Shown: positions 33,780 through 42,163 of the stretch, piece by piece
Layout of the letters: each line of letters begins with the position of its first letter
Position numbering within the stretch: the first letter of the stretch is position 1
Assembly: GCA_963775635.1 (NCBI GenBank)
Contig: CAVZJO010000013.1
Span: forward strand, 124,001-188,000
Reading direction: 5' to 3'
DNA: 64,000 bases
Origin: JALORV01 sp963775635
GTDB lineage: Bacteria; Pseudomonadota; Gammaproteobacteria; Burkholderiales; Burkholderiaceae_F
Program-made: the position numbers and the translations under genes
Notes under the pieces: generated by a model
Database searches by the model: none
What the model saw: the letters and a program-made list of their open reading frames with translations, nothing else
Told to the model about the DNA's origin: nothing

Positions 33780-35617
33780 CACGCGGCCACCGCGCCGGTA
33801 GCGCTGCGTTCGACGTCGACGTACTTCCAGAAATCGCGCATGAACGGATGACGCCGAAATCCGATGACCCACCGATGCGCAACCGCCGTGTCGATCCGGT
33901 GACCGACGAACTTGTAAGGCGCGTAGGCGACAAAGAGCCGCTTCGATTCGCGGAACGCTGCCTCGCGTTCAGGCCCGTCCGGCAGTTTCCGCTGTAGCGC
34001 GTACAGCCGGTTGAACGATTCCAGATCGAAGCGCGCGTAGTTGGCCTGTCCTTTGTTCGGGCCATAGCCGAGCGCCAGGAACGTATCGCCGTCCGGCGTC
34101 GTCGCGCTCCAGCCCACGCGCCACATCATCAGTTTGCCCACCCTTGCATTCTTCAGGTTCTCCGGCCACTTCGCCGACTTGAACCGGATCTGGATGCCGA
34201 TCGCGGCCATCGCCTTGCCCCACAGCTCGTCCAACTGGCGTGACAACTGATCTGGCTGGGTCGCCATCTCGAGCACCAGCGGCGAGCCGTCGGGGCGCTC
34301 CCGCCAGCCGTCGCCGTCGCGATCGATGAAACTGTAGGCATCGAGCAGCGCCCTGGCGCGCGACGGGTTGTATTCGCTCATCTCGCTGCGGAACTCGGGG
34401 TCAAAGCCGCGCGTCAGCGGCGCCACCGGCGATTCCGAAGGCACCGACTGTCCCTTGCGCACCAGCCGGATCTCGTCGTCGACCGGATAAGCGAGGCTGA
34501 CTGCGCGGCGCAGCGCCACCTGTTCCGGCGCGTGCCCGCCGACCGCCGGATGCTCCATGTTGAACAGCGCCATGTCGACGCTGGGTCGCGGCGTCCGATC
34601 CATCGTCACGCCGCGCCGCGCCAGGTTCGGCGCCAGCTTGCCGTTGGGCACGATCAGATTGGCGAGGTCAACCGGAATCTCATCAACCAGGTCGTGCTCG
34701 CCATTGAGGAACGCCAGCCAGCGCGGCTGGTTCTCCTCGACGATATCAATCTCGACGCGATCGATCATCGGCAGCGCGCGGCCGGCCAGACGCGCGACGA
34801 GTTGCGCGCCCGCGGCATCGGCCGGCGCGGGCTGCGCTCCGTAAAGTTCGTTACGGTAGCCGGGGTTGCGTTCGAGCACGATGCGTGAGGAGCGACGCCA
34901 GTCGGCCAACTGGAATGGGCCCGTGCCGACCGGGTGTCCCATGATTTCCTTGTCGTCGTAGCTTTCCACCACTTCGCGCGCCACCGCGCCCATGAAGGCA
35001 TTGTCGGCGAGCAGCAGGTGGAAGCGCGGGCTCGCAGTGCCGAAGCGCAGCTGCAGCGTGTAGCGATCGAGCGCGCGCACGCCGTCGACCTCGCGGTCGT
35101 AGTCGAAGCGGCCCGACTTCAGCGCTTCGGCACGCAGATCGCCGAGTCCCAGCAGCTGCGCGTTTTCCAGCAGGTACAGCCGCGGGCTCTTGAGCCGCGG
35201 ATCGAAGAAGCGCTTGATCGAATAGACGTAGTCGGCCGCCACTAGCTCGCGCGGCCGGCCGCTGAAGGCCGGATGCTGCTGGAACTGGATTCCCGGCCGG
35301 ATCTGCACTGTCAGCGTTCGCGCGTCGGCCGACAGATCGGGCAGCGCCACGGTGGTGTTTGGAACGACGACGGCCGGACGCGCGAGGAAATCGTAGGTCA
35401 GCGGCGCATCGAGGATGTTGGAGAGCACCGTGTTCGAATACAGGTCGTTCACCTGCGCCGGATCGAAACCCGTCTCGGCAACGCGGAAGGCATAGCGCAG
35501 CACCTTCGGCGATCGAGCGGCTGATTGACCGCCGACCGGCCGCGCCGCGAGCGCCGCCGGGGCCACGGCGAGTGCCCGGGTCAACGCGCGACGGCTTTTC
35601 GAGAATTCAGCGCTCAT
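33779..35617 (-). CDS. ABC peptide substrate-binding protein A, first of the array
   Basis: This intact 612-residue receptor is the promoter-proximal gene. ATG 35617 was chosen because it gives S-R-R-A-L-T-R-A-L-A-V-A-P-A-A-L as signal; the frame extends 72 bases upstream without similarity. Landmarks are AETGFDPAQVNDLYSN, HPVGTGPFQLADWRRSSRIVLERNP, RWLAFLNGEHDL, NMEHPAVGGHAPEQVALRRAV and DRDGDGWRERPDG. The gene diverges from the permease operon over a shared 116-base region, so receptor and transporter expression can be coordinated. Its stop overlaps the next start. Confidence 0.87.
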   Translation of the reverse strand: MSAEFSKSRRALTRALAVAPAALAARPVGGQSAARSPKVLRYAFRVAETGFDPAQVNDLYSNTVLSNILDAPLTYDFLARPAVVVPNTTVALPDLSADARTLTVQIRPGIQFQQHPAFSGRPRELVAADYVYSIKRFFDPRLKSPRLYLLENAQLLGLGDLRAEALKSGRFDYDREVDGVRALDRYTLQLRFGTASPRFHLLLADNAFMGAVAREVVESYDDKEIMGHPVGTGPFQLADWRRSSRIVLERNPGYRNELYGAQPAPADAAGAQLVARLAGRALPMIDRVEIDIVEENQPRWLAFLNGEHDLVDEIPVDLANLIVPNGKLAPNLARRGVTMDRTPRPSVDMALFNMEHPAVGGHAPEQVALRRAVSLAYPVDDEIRLVRKGQSVPSESPVAPLTRGFDPEFRSEMSEYNPSRARALLDAYSFIDRDGDGWRERPDGSPLVLEMATQPDQLSRQLDELWGKAMAAIGIQIRFKSAKWPENLKNARVGKLMMWRVGWSATTPDGDTFLALGYGPNKGQANYARFDLESFNRLYALQRKLPDGPEREAAFRESKRLFVAYAPYKFVGHRIDTAVAHRWVIGFRRHPFMRDFWKYVDVERSATGAVAA

Positions 35618-35733
35618 GCTCGAAACGTGGAAAAGACGTGCGGATTGGAATCCCCGACGCAAGGCATAATCCGCGCTTTCGCGCGCCACGTCGGCTTGCT
35701 GCAGGCGCGAACAACACTCAGGACGTGGCTCCG
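35618..35733. promoter_or_regulatory. Divergent promoter region of receptors and transporter
   Basis: This 116-base gap separates the leftward receptor array from the rightward permease genes. It holds the inverted repeat GGATT-GG-AATCC (35642-35653), a candidate operator placed to serve both directions, and CATAAT (35665-35670), a possible -10 box for the rightward operon. No regulator gene is adjacent. Confidence 0.45.
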
Positions 35734-36672
35734 GTGGGCGCCTACATCTTACGCAGGCTGTGGCAGATGATCCCGACCTTGGGCGGGGTCATCCTGTTCG
35801 TCTTTTTCCTGTTCAAGTTTTTCGGCGGCGATCCTGCGGAGATCCTCGGCGGACTGCTCGCGACGCCCGAGCAGATCGAGGCGATCCGCTCGCAACTCGG
35901 CCTGAACGATCCCTGGTACACGCAGCTCTGGATCTTCGTGAAATCGATTTTCACGTTCAACTGGGGCAATAGCTGGGCAACCGGCGAGGCGGTGGCCAAT
36001 ATCTTCAGGACCCGGCTGCCGGCCACGCTGACGATCATGGTGCCGATCCTGATCCTGGAAACGGTGCTCGGCATCGTCGCTGCGATGGCGGTCGCGTACG
36101 TGCGCGGCTCGCTGACGGACCGCACGATCATGGTCATTACGACCGTGATGCTGTCGATATCTTTCCTGGTCTACATCATCGTCGGCCAATGGCTATTCGG
36201 TTTCTACCTCGGATGGTTCCCGGTGCAGGGCTGGAGTGACAGCTTCTGGACCAACCTGACCCACTACGCGGTGCTGCCGGTGATGCTGGCGGTGTTCGTC
36301 GCGCTCGCGCCAAACACGCGCCTGTATCGCAGCTTCTTCCTCGACGAGATCAACCAGGACTACGTGCGGACCGCGCGTGCCAAGGGGGTCAGCGAGAACC
36401 GCGCGCTATTCGTGCACGTGCTGCGCAACGCGATGATCCCGGTGCTCACCAACATCGCGGTGCAACTGCCCGGCATCTTCCTCGGTTCGTTCCTGATCGA
36501 GACCTTCTTTTCGGTGCCGGGGCTTGGGCGCGAGACGCTGCTGGCCGTGAATCGCAGTGACTACCCGGTGATACAGGCCGTCACGGTCTACTTGGCGGTG
36601 CTGACGATGGCGATCAATCTCGGGGCCGACATGCTGTACAAGTTCGTCGACCCACGCGTGGTCCTGAAGTGA
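35734..36672 (+). CDS. Peptide ABC transporter permease, DppB type
   Basis: The 312-residue inner-membrane permease begins Y-I-L-R-R-L-W-Q-M-I-P-T-L, as do DppB/OppB proteins, and has about six transmembrane helices. The cytoplasmic coupling loop D-Y-V-R-T-A-R-A-K-G-V-S-E-N-R (EAA-loop type, contacting the ATPase) is clear, followed by V-L-R-N-A-M-I-P-V-L-T. GTG 35734 is chosen because AGGA lies 11 bases before it; GTG 35725 is an alternative with too little spacing. It is the first gene of a three-gene operon with a second permease and a fused ATPase, and works with the receptors encoded on the other strand. Confidence 0.88.
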   Translation: MGAYILRRLWQMIPTLGGVILFVFFLFKFFGGDPAEILGGLLATPEQIEAIRSQLGLNDPWYTQLWIFVKSIFTFNWGNSWATGEAVANIFRTRLPATLTIMVPILILETVLGIVAAMAVAYVRGSLTDRTIMVITTVMLSISFLVYIIVGQWLFGFYLGWFPVQGWSDSFWTNLTHYAVLPVMLAVFVALAPNTRLYRSFFLDEINQDYVRTARAKGVSENRALFVHVLRNAMIPVLTNIAVQLPGIFLGSFLIETFFSVPGLGRETLLAVNRSDYPVIQAVTVYLAVLTMAINLGADMLYKFVDPRVVLK

Positions 36673-36679
36673 GGATCCG

Positions 36680-37732
36680 ATGACCTCAGTGGTCGAAGCC
36701 TATCAGGCCCCGTCGTCCGAGCGGTCCGAAGGCGTCTGGCTGACCGCGTGGCGTCGGCTGCGTGATGACCGCGTTGGCATGGCCTCGCTGGCCATCGTCG
36801 CGGGCTTTTTGGTGATGATCCTCGCCGCCGCACTTGGGCTGGTTGCGGGCGACTGGCAGAAAGAGCTCGGCGTGCCCGATGCGCCACCGACGTTCGTCGG
36901 ACCGCGCGCGGCTTCCTCGGCCGCCGATCCGATCGCGAGCGTGATCGCCAAGGATGCGAAACCGGTCGACCTGACGGACATCGATCCGCTGGCGCCCAAG
37001 TACAAGGAATGGGCCGAGCGCGCCGCCAAGATCCAGATCACCGAGGCGCCGCGCGCCGAAACCCTCTCATTTGGCGCCGACCGGCTCGGGCGCGACGTGC
37101 TTTCGAAGGTCATCAAGGGAGCCGAAGTCTCGATCTTCGTCGGCGTATTCGCCGCCGTGCTCGCCACGCTGATCGGCACGGTCCTGGGAGCGGTCGCCGG
37201 CTACGTCGGCGGACGCGTCGGCGACTTCCTCGAGTGGGTCTACAACGTCTTCACGTCGATTCCGGGCATCCTGCTGATCTTCGCGTTCGCCGCCGTTCTC
37301 GGACGCGGAATCAGCACCGTCATCCTGATCCTCGGGCTGGCCGGCTGGACCGGCATCTACCGGCTGGTGCGCGCCGAGTACATCAAGCATCGAACGCGCG
37401 AATACGTGCGCGCGGCCGAGGCGATCGGGGCCAGCCACTACTCGCGCATGTTCATCCACATCCTGCCTAACGTCAGCCACGTCATCCTGGTGCAGTTGTC
37501 GCTACACGTGGTGTTCTTCATCAAGGCCGAGGTGATCCTCTCGTTCCTCGGCCTGGGCGTGCGGGTCGACCAGGTCTCGTGGGGCACCATGCTGTCGGAG
37601 GCGCAGGCGGAGTTGGTGCTCGGTCACTGGTGGCAACTGGTCGCCACGACGATCTCGATGGCGCTGTTCGTCACCGCGTTCTCCCTGTTGACCGACGCGC
37701 TGCGCGACGCGCTCGATCCGAAGCTGAGGTAG
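36680..37732 (+). CDS. Peptide ABC transporter permease, DppC type
   Basis: The 350-residue permease is the second membrane subunit. An N-terminal helix (residues about 35-55) is followed by a long periplasmic loop of about 90 residues, longer than in standard DppC, and then five helices. The F-G-A-D-R-L-G-R-D-V-L-S segment and the coupling loop E-Y-V-R-A-A-E-A-I-G-A-S are typical, and S-F-L-G-L-G-V closes the core. It starts 7 bases after the first permease. The expanded periplasmic loop, containing P-L-A-P-K-Y-K-E-W, may be an adaptation to docking several receptors, but that is speculation. Confidence 0.88.
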   Translation: MTSVVEAYQAPSSERSEGVWLTAWRRLRDDRVGMASLAIVAGFLVMILAAALGLVAGDWQKELGVPDAPPTFVGPRAASSAADPIASVIAKDAKPVDLTDIDPLAPKYKEWAERAAKIQITEAPRAETLSFGADRLGRDVLSKVIKGAEVSIFVGVFAAVLATLIGTVLGAVAGYVGGRVGDFLEWVYNVFTSIPGILLIFAFAAVLGRGISTVILILGLAGWTGIYRLVRAEYIKHRTREYVRAAEAIGASHYSRMFIHILPNVSHVILVQLSLHVVFFIKAEVILSFLGLGVRVDQVSWGTMLSEAQAELVLGHWWQLVATTISMALFVTAFSLLTDALRDALDPKLR

Positions 37733-37734
37733 CG

Positions 37735-39435
37735 ATGCCAAATCTCGTCTCGGTACGCGACCTGCGCGTGTCGTTCCGGCTGGGCAAGCACCACATCGCC
37801 GAGGCCGTGCGCGGCGTCAGTTTCGACGTGCCCGAAAACGCCACCGTGGCGCTGGTGGGCGAATCGGGATCGGGCAAGAGCGTCTCCGCCATGTCGATCG
37901 TGCGGTTGCTTCCAGAAAACGCGATCGTCGCGCCGGAAAGCCGCATCGAGTTCGGCGGTCGCAACCTGCTGGCCGAGCCGATCGAGACGCTGCGCGCGAT
38001 CCGCGGCAAGGACATCTCCGTGGTGTTCCAGGAGCCGATGTCGTCGCTGAACCCCGTGTTCCCGGTCGGCTGGCAGATTGCCGAAGTGCTGGAACTGCAC
38101 ATGGGACTGTCGCGGCGGCAGGTCGGTGACCGGGTGGTGGAACTGCTGACCGAGGTCGGCATACCCGAGCCTAAATCGCGGGTGGACTCGTATCCGCACG
38201 AACTGTCCGGCGGCCAGCAGCAGCGCGTGATGATCGCGATGGCGATCGCCTGCGAGCCCAAGCTGCTGATCGCCGATGAGCCGACCACGGCGCTCGACGT
38301 GACGGTGCAGCGGCAGATTCTCGAACTGATCAAGCGCCTGCAGGACCGCCACCGGATGAGCGTGCTGTTCATCAGCCATGATCTGGGTCTGGTCGGGGAG
38401 ATCGCCGACCAGGTCGTGGTGATGCGCGACGGCATCGTTCGGGAAAAAGGCCCGGTCGCAGCGATCTTCGACGCGCCGCAGGACGCCTACACGAAAGCGC
38501 TGCTGCTATGCCGGCCGCGGTTGGACGCCAAGCCGAAGCGGCTGCCGGTCATCGACGACTTCATGCAGGGCAAGCCGGTGTCGCAGATCGTCGTCACCGA
38601 GCAGCGCATGGCACGTGTGGCGGCGCCGGAGCCGCTGATCGAGGCCAAGGGATTGCGCAAGGAGTACCGACTGAAGACCGGGATCTTCGCCCGCAAGACG
38701 ATGGAGGCGGTGAAAGACGCGACCTTTGCGCTGTATCCGGGCCGCACGCTTGGCGTGGTGGGCGAATCGGGGTCGGGCAAGACCACTGTCGGCATGCTGC
38801 TGATGCGGTTGATCGACGCGACGGCCGGGCAGGTGCTGTATCAGGGCAAGGATCTGCTGTCGATGTCCGACGCCGAGATGATGGCGTTCCGACGCAGGAT
38901 CCAGATCATCTTCCAGAATCCGTACGCCAGCCTGAATCCGCGCTTCACGGTCGGGCAGATCCTGACCGAGCCGATGAAGATCCACGGCATCGGCACCGAC
39001 GACGGCGACCGCTTCGAACAGGCGGTCGCACTGGCGCGGCGCGTCGGCCTCGGCGGCGACAGCGTGTACAAGTACCCGCACGAATTTTCCGGCGGACAGC
39101 GGCAGCGCATCGCCATTGCGCGATGTTTGTCCATGAAGCCCGACGTGATCATCTGCGACGAATCGGTGTCGGCGCTCGACGTATCGGTGCAGGCCACCGT
39201 GCTCAACCTGCTGCTGGACCTGCAGGACGAGTTCGGCATGACGTACATCTTCATCAGCCATGATCTTTCGGTGGTCAAGTACATGGCCGACGACATGCTG
39301 GTGATGAGCAACGGAGAGATCGTCGAGCGCGGCGCGTCCGAGGCCATCTACGCCGATCCGAAGCACGACTACACGCGCAAGCTGCTGTCGGCTATTCCGC
39401 ACGGCTACGCGGCGCGGGCGGTGCGCGCGGCATAA
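37735..39435 (+). CDS. Fused double ATPase of peptide ABC transporter (DppD-DppF)
   Basis: The 566-residue protein carries two complete nucleotide-binding domains that are usually separate subunits. The first (residues about 1-260) has Walker A G-E-S-G-S-G-K-S, signature L-S-G-G-Q-Q-Q-R and Walker B L-L-I-A-D-E-P-T. The second (about 300-560) has G-E-S-G-S-G-K-T, F-S-G-G-Q-R-Q-R and V-I-I-C-D-E-S-V, where Ser replaces the usual Pro after the Walker B Glu. The oligopeptide C-terminal extension (Y-T-K-A-L-L in half 1, Y-T-R-K-L-L in half 2) follows each. ATP hydrolysis would energise uptake through the two permeases just upstream. Confidence 0.9.
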   Translation: MPNLVSVRDLRVSFRLGKHHIAEAVRGVSFDVPENATVALVGESGSGKSVSAMSIVRLLPENAIVAPESRIEFGGRNLLAEPIETLRAIRGKDISVVFQEPMSSLNPVFPVGWQIAEVLELHMGLSRRQVGDRVVELLTEVGIPEPKSRVDSYPHELSGGQQQRVMIAMAIACEPKLLIADEPTTALDVTVQRQILELIKRLQDRHRMSVLFISHDLGLVGEIADQVVVMRDGIVREKGPVAAIFDAPQDAYTKALLLCRPRLDAKPKRLPVIDDFMQGKPVSQIVVTEQRMARVAAPEPLIEAKGLRKEYRLKTGIFARKTMEAVKDATFALYPGRTLGVVGESGSGKTTVGMLLMRLIDATAGQVLYQGKDLLSMSDAEMMAFRRRIQIIFQNPYASLNPRFTVGQILTEPMKIHGIGTDDGDRFEQAVALARRVGLGGDSVYKYPHEFSGGQRQRIAIARCLSMKPDVIICDESVSALDVSVQATVLNLLLDLQDEFGMTYIFISHDLSVVKYMADDMLVMSNGEIVERGASEAIYADPKHDYTRKLLSAIPHGYAARAVRAA

Positions 39436-39477
39436 GCCAGCCGGCCTTTCACAGCCTTTCCCGACCGTTGTCAGCGC

Positions 39478-40188
39478 GTGTTCGGAACTGCGAGTCCGGC
39501 GGCACAGAAGAAGCTCACCGACGCACTGGGCCGCGTCATCGACCTGCGGGCGCGGCTGCACGGCGACACAGCCACGCGCTCGCGCTGGCTCGCCGTCAAG
39601 GGATTCCAGTCGGAGCGCCTGGCGGGGACATATGCCGACCTGCTGGCGTCGGACCGTTACCGCGAATCCTGCGAATTTTTCCTCGAGGAACTCTATGGTG
39701 CGCGCGACTTCGAGTTGCGCGATGTCGAGGTGCAACGGGTCGTGCCGAAACTGGCGGGAATGCTGCCCGGCCGCGCGATCGAGACGCTGGCACTCGCGGT
39801 CGAACTCGACGAGCTGGCGGAGAGCCTGGACGCGGAGCTGGCGCGGATCGTCGAGTTGCCGATCACGAAGTCGCGCTATGCGCGGGCGTATCCGCAGGTG
39901 GGCAGCATGCAGCAGCGCCAACGGCAGATCGAGTTGGTCGTCGAGATCGGGCGGGCGCTCGACCGACTCGCGCGGATCCCGATGCTGGCGCCGATGATTG
40001 CAATGATGAAGGGTCCCGCCGAAGCCTGGGGTTACCGGCATCTGCACCACTTCCTCTACCGCGGCTTCCACGCCTTCGTCGCCATGCACGGTGCCGGCGA
40101 TTTCCTCGCGACGATCAAGCGCCGCGAGCTGACCATCAACGCGCGCCTGTTCGCGGGTGACCCGGACCCCTTCCGGCCGGTGGACTGA
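39478..40188 (+). CDS. Conserved hypothetical protein
   Basis: The 236-residue product is predicted helical, charged and free of signal peptide or transmembrane segments. I do not recognise the family. Recurrent wording such as C-E-F-F-L-E-E-L-Y-G-A-R-D-F and the C-terminal H-H-F-L-Y-R-G-F-H-A-F suggest a conserved fold rather than a chance frame. It starts at GTG 39478, 42 bases after the transporter ATPase, so it could be the last gene of that operon or have its own promoter. It converges with the RDD gene, with only 3 bases between stops. Confidence 0.6.
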   Translation: MFGTASPAAQKKLTDALGRVIDLRARLHGDTATRSRWLAVKGFQSERLAGTYADLLASDRYRESCEFFLEELYGARDFELRDVEVQRVVPKLAGMLPGRAIETLALAVELDELAESLDAELARIVELPITKSRYARAYPQVGSMQQRQRQIELVVEIGRALDRLARIPMLAPMIAMMKGPAEAWGYRHLHHFLYRGFHAFVAMHGAGDFLATIKRRELTINARLFAGDPDPFRPVD

Positions 40189-40191
40189 CGC

Positions 40192-40683
40192 TCAGGTCGC
40201 GCGCACCACGCTCGTGCGTGTCCAGCGGTCGTGCAGCAATCGGTGCGAGGGGTCGATCCAGGCGGGAACGAGCAGCAGGCCGAAACCCAGTGCCAGCGCC
40301 AGTAGGTCCAGGGCGCCGTGCGTAGGAAACAGCGCGACGAAGGCGGCGCCGGGCAGGAACAGATGCCACGCCAGCAGGTAGCGGGCGATGGCGCGCCCGG
40401 TCGTCAACCGTGTTCCGCCCGGTCCGTCGATGCGGAGCTTCCACGTCTTCAGCGCCAGCGTCTGCCCGGAACGGGTCCAGCAGAAGACGAAATACACGCC
40501 GACCGCGACAAACACGACCGTCTGCAGCACCATTCGACGGCCCGGGCTGAGCGGATAGGTCCAGCCGGAGACGATTAACAGCAGGAAGCCAGCGGCGAAA
40601 GTGACCCCGAACAGCAGAACGGCTTCGTAGATCATGGCGGCCAGGCGCAGCCGCAACGGGGCCGGAGGCGCGCCTGGCTCCAA
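40192..40683 (-). CDS. RDD family membrane protein
   Basis: The 163-residue protein fits the RDD family: an N-terminal R-L-R-L-A-A-M-I-Y-E-A (the Arg, with Asp replaced by Glu), two or three transmembrane helices, and the L-A-L-K-T-W-K-L-R-I segment after helix 2. The C-terminus holds H-R-L-L-H-D-R-W-T-R-T. RDD proteins are poorly characterised inner-membrane proteins, sometimes implicated in Na+/H+ exchange. It is the last gene of the sigma factor operon on this strand, 14 bases after the DUF3106 stop. Confidence 0.8.
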   Translation of the reverse strand: MEPGAPPAPLRLRLAAMIYEAVLLFGVTFAAGFLLLIVSGWTYPLSPGRRMVLQTVVFVAVGVYFVFCWTRSGQTLALKTWKLRIDGPGGTRLTTGRAIARYLLAWHLFLPGAAFVALFPTHGALDLLALALGFGLLLVPAWIDPSHRLLHDRWTRTSVVRAT

Positions 40684-40697
40684 AGTCGATCGTGCTG

Positions 40698-41186
40698 CTA
40701 CTTCTGCGGTGGCGTGCGCGCGGGAGGATTGGCCGGCGGCACCGCGGACTCACGCGTCGGCCGGCGCGGCGTTTCGGTCTTGGCCGCAGTGCGGCCGGCG
40801 AGTTCGCGCTTCTTGTCCTCGGGCAGTTCGTTGTACTTCTGCACTGTCGCCTCCCGCTGCTCAGCCGGGACTTGGTAGGCACGGCGGAAGTTCTCGCGCG
40901 CCGTGGTCTTCTGCTCGGGCGTCAGGCGGGCGAAGCCGGCCATGCGTTCATGCAACTTCTGTTTGCCCTCGGGCGAGAGGTTCGGATACTTGGCGGCGAC
41001 CTCGAGCCACTTCCTCTTGCGGTCGGAATCGAATCCTGCCCAGTCGTCAGACAGTGGCGTCAGCGCCTCGCGCTGGACCGGCGTCAACTGGTTCCAAGAA
41101 GGACTGGTGCTCGCCTGGGCCCAAGCGGGCGAGCCGACGACCCACAGCCCGACCAGCAGGGCGAGACACGTCGATTTGAAGCTCAC
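40698..41186 (-). CDS. DUF3106 periplasmic protein
   Basis: The 162-residue product has a cleavable signal peptide (hydrophobic residues about 5-18, ending in P-A-W-A-Q) and two DUF3106-like motifs: W-x-x-L-T-P-V-Q-R-E-A-L and F-A-R-L-T-P-E-Q-K-T-T-A-R-E-N-F-R-R. The tail is Pro/Ala/Thr-rich. In related bacteria it accompanies a sigma factor and DUF3619 gene, as here, so a role in an envelope signalling circuit is inferred. The biochemical function is unknown. Confidence 0.8.
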   Translation of the reverse strand: MSFKSTCLALLVGLWVVGSPAWAQASTSPSWNQLTPVQREALTPLSDDWAGFDSDRKRKWLEVAAKYPNLSPEGKQKLHERMAGFARLTPEQKTTARENFRRAYQVPAEQREATVQKYNELPEDKKRELAGRTAAKTETPRRPTRESAVPPANPPARTPPQK

Positions 41187-41201
41187 CTCGGGCCCTCCCG
41201 C

Positions 41202-41603
41202 TCAGTTATCGTCAGTATCGCCCCTGAGCAGGGTACCGAACCCCTTGTCAGCGTAGGTTTCTATCGGGACGTCGTCCAGCAGCACGGCGAAGTCCATATT
41301 GGCGATCTCGGCAATGCGCTGGGACTCCTGATACTGGTAGATGCCGACGAAGCCGATCGCCAGCGCCAGCAGCGGCGCCGCCAGGCCAAACCGGCGCAGC
41401 CAGCCGGCGCGCTCGTCCAGGTCGGACGCGCCGCCGGCGGTCTGAAGAGCGGGGACCCATTGCGTTTCGGCCTGGCCGGCAAACTGGCGGGCGAGCGCCG
41501 CCTGCCGGGCCTGCTCGAGCCGGTAGGCGGTCCGGTAGTCGAGGCGCTGCAGTCCCTCGTCGAGCGCCTGGCGGATGCGATAGCCGAAGTCGTTTTCGTT
41601 CAT
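41202..41603 (-). CDS. DUF3619 single-pass membrane protein, possible anti-sigma factor
   Basis: The 133-residue product matches DUF3619: a helical cytoplasmic N-terminus (residues 1-68), one transmembrane helix (about 70-90, A-A-P-L-L-A-L-A-I-G-F-V-G-I-Y) and a short acidic periplasmic tail. The start overlaps the sigma factor stop (ATGA), the classical arrangement for an anti-sigma factor. The anti-sigma role is an inference from topology and context, since no zinc-binding H-x3-C-x2-C motif is present. Confidence 0.78.
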   Translation of the reverse strand: MNENDFGYRIRQALDEGLQRLDYRTAYRLEQARQAALARQFAGQAETQWVPALQTAGGASDLDERAGWLRRFGLAAPLLALAIGFVGIYQYQESQRIAEIANMDFAVLLDDVPIETYADKGFGTLLRGDTDDN

Positions 41604-42163
41604 AGCTTGATGCCTCGGGCAAGCAGAGCCTTTGCCAGTGCGTGGGTCGCTCTGGAACAGTGGGTCTTGACGCTGCCTTCAGAACATCCCATTGCCGCGG
41701 CGGTTTCCGCCACGTCCATGTCTTCCCAGTAACGCATCAGAAATGCCTCCCGTTGACGCGTTGGCAGCCGCGCGACCTCTTCTTCGATGATCGAAATCAC
41801 CTGCCATCGTTCGACCTTATCGGCGGCGCTCTCGGCGCCGTCAGAGCCTGCGATGGCTTCCAGCGTCTCGAGCGGGTCGGCGTCGGGGTCATCGGCCGGC
41901 GTCAGCGCCGAAAACAGAGTCACCCAGGTCGACCGCACCTTTTGACGACGGAAATGATCGTGGATGACGTTCTGAAGTATGCGGGTAAAAAGCAGTGGAA
42001 ACTCGGCGGCTGGACGGTCGCCGTAGTTCTCGGACAGCTTGATCATGGCGTCCTGGACGATGTCCAGCGCGGTATCGCTGTCACGCACCGCAAACTGCGC
42101 CTGCTTGTAGGCGCGGCGTTCGACGCTGGCGAGAAATTGGGAGAGCTCGTCGCGGGTGGCCAT
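41600..42163 (-). CDS. ECF-type RNA polymerase sigma factor
   Basis: The 187-residue protein has sigma region 2 (D-T-A-L-D-I-V-Q-D-A-M-I-K-L and F-T-R-I-L-Q-N-V-I-H-D-H-F-R-R) and region 4 (R-L-P-T-R-Q-R-E-A-F-L-M-R-Y-W-E-D-M-D-V-A-E-T-A followed by C-S-E-G-S-V-K-T-H). There is no region 1 or 3. It heads an operon with DUF3619, DUF3106 and RDD genes. The stimulus and regulon are unknown. The gene is divergent from ilvB across 311 bases. Confidence 0.88.
   Translation of the reverse strand: MATRDELSQFLASVERRAYKQAQFAVRDSDTALDIVQDAMIKLSENYGDRPAAEFPLLFTRILQNVIHDHFRRQKVRSTWVTLFSALTPADDPDADPLETLEAIAGSDGAESAADKVERWQVISIIEEEVARLPTRQREAFLMRYWEDMDVAETAAAMGCSEGSVKTHCSRATHALAKALLARGIKL

Noticed and set aside
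37735..39435. Two separate ATPase genes
   Set aside because: The frame is continuous with no internal stop or start between the domains.
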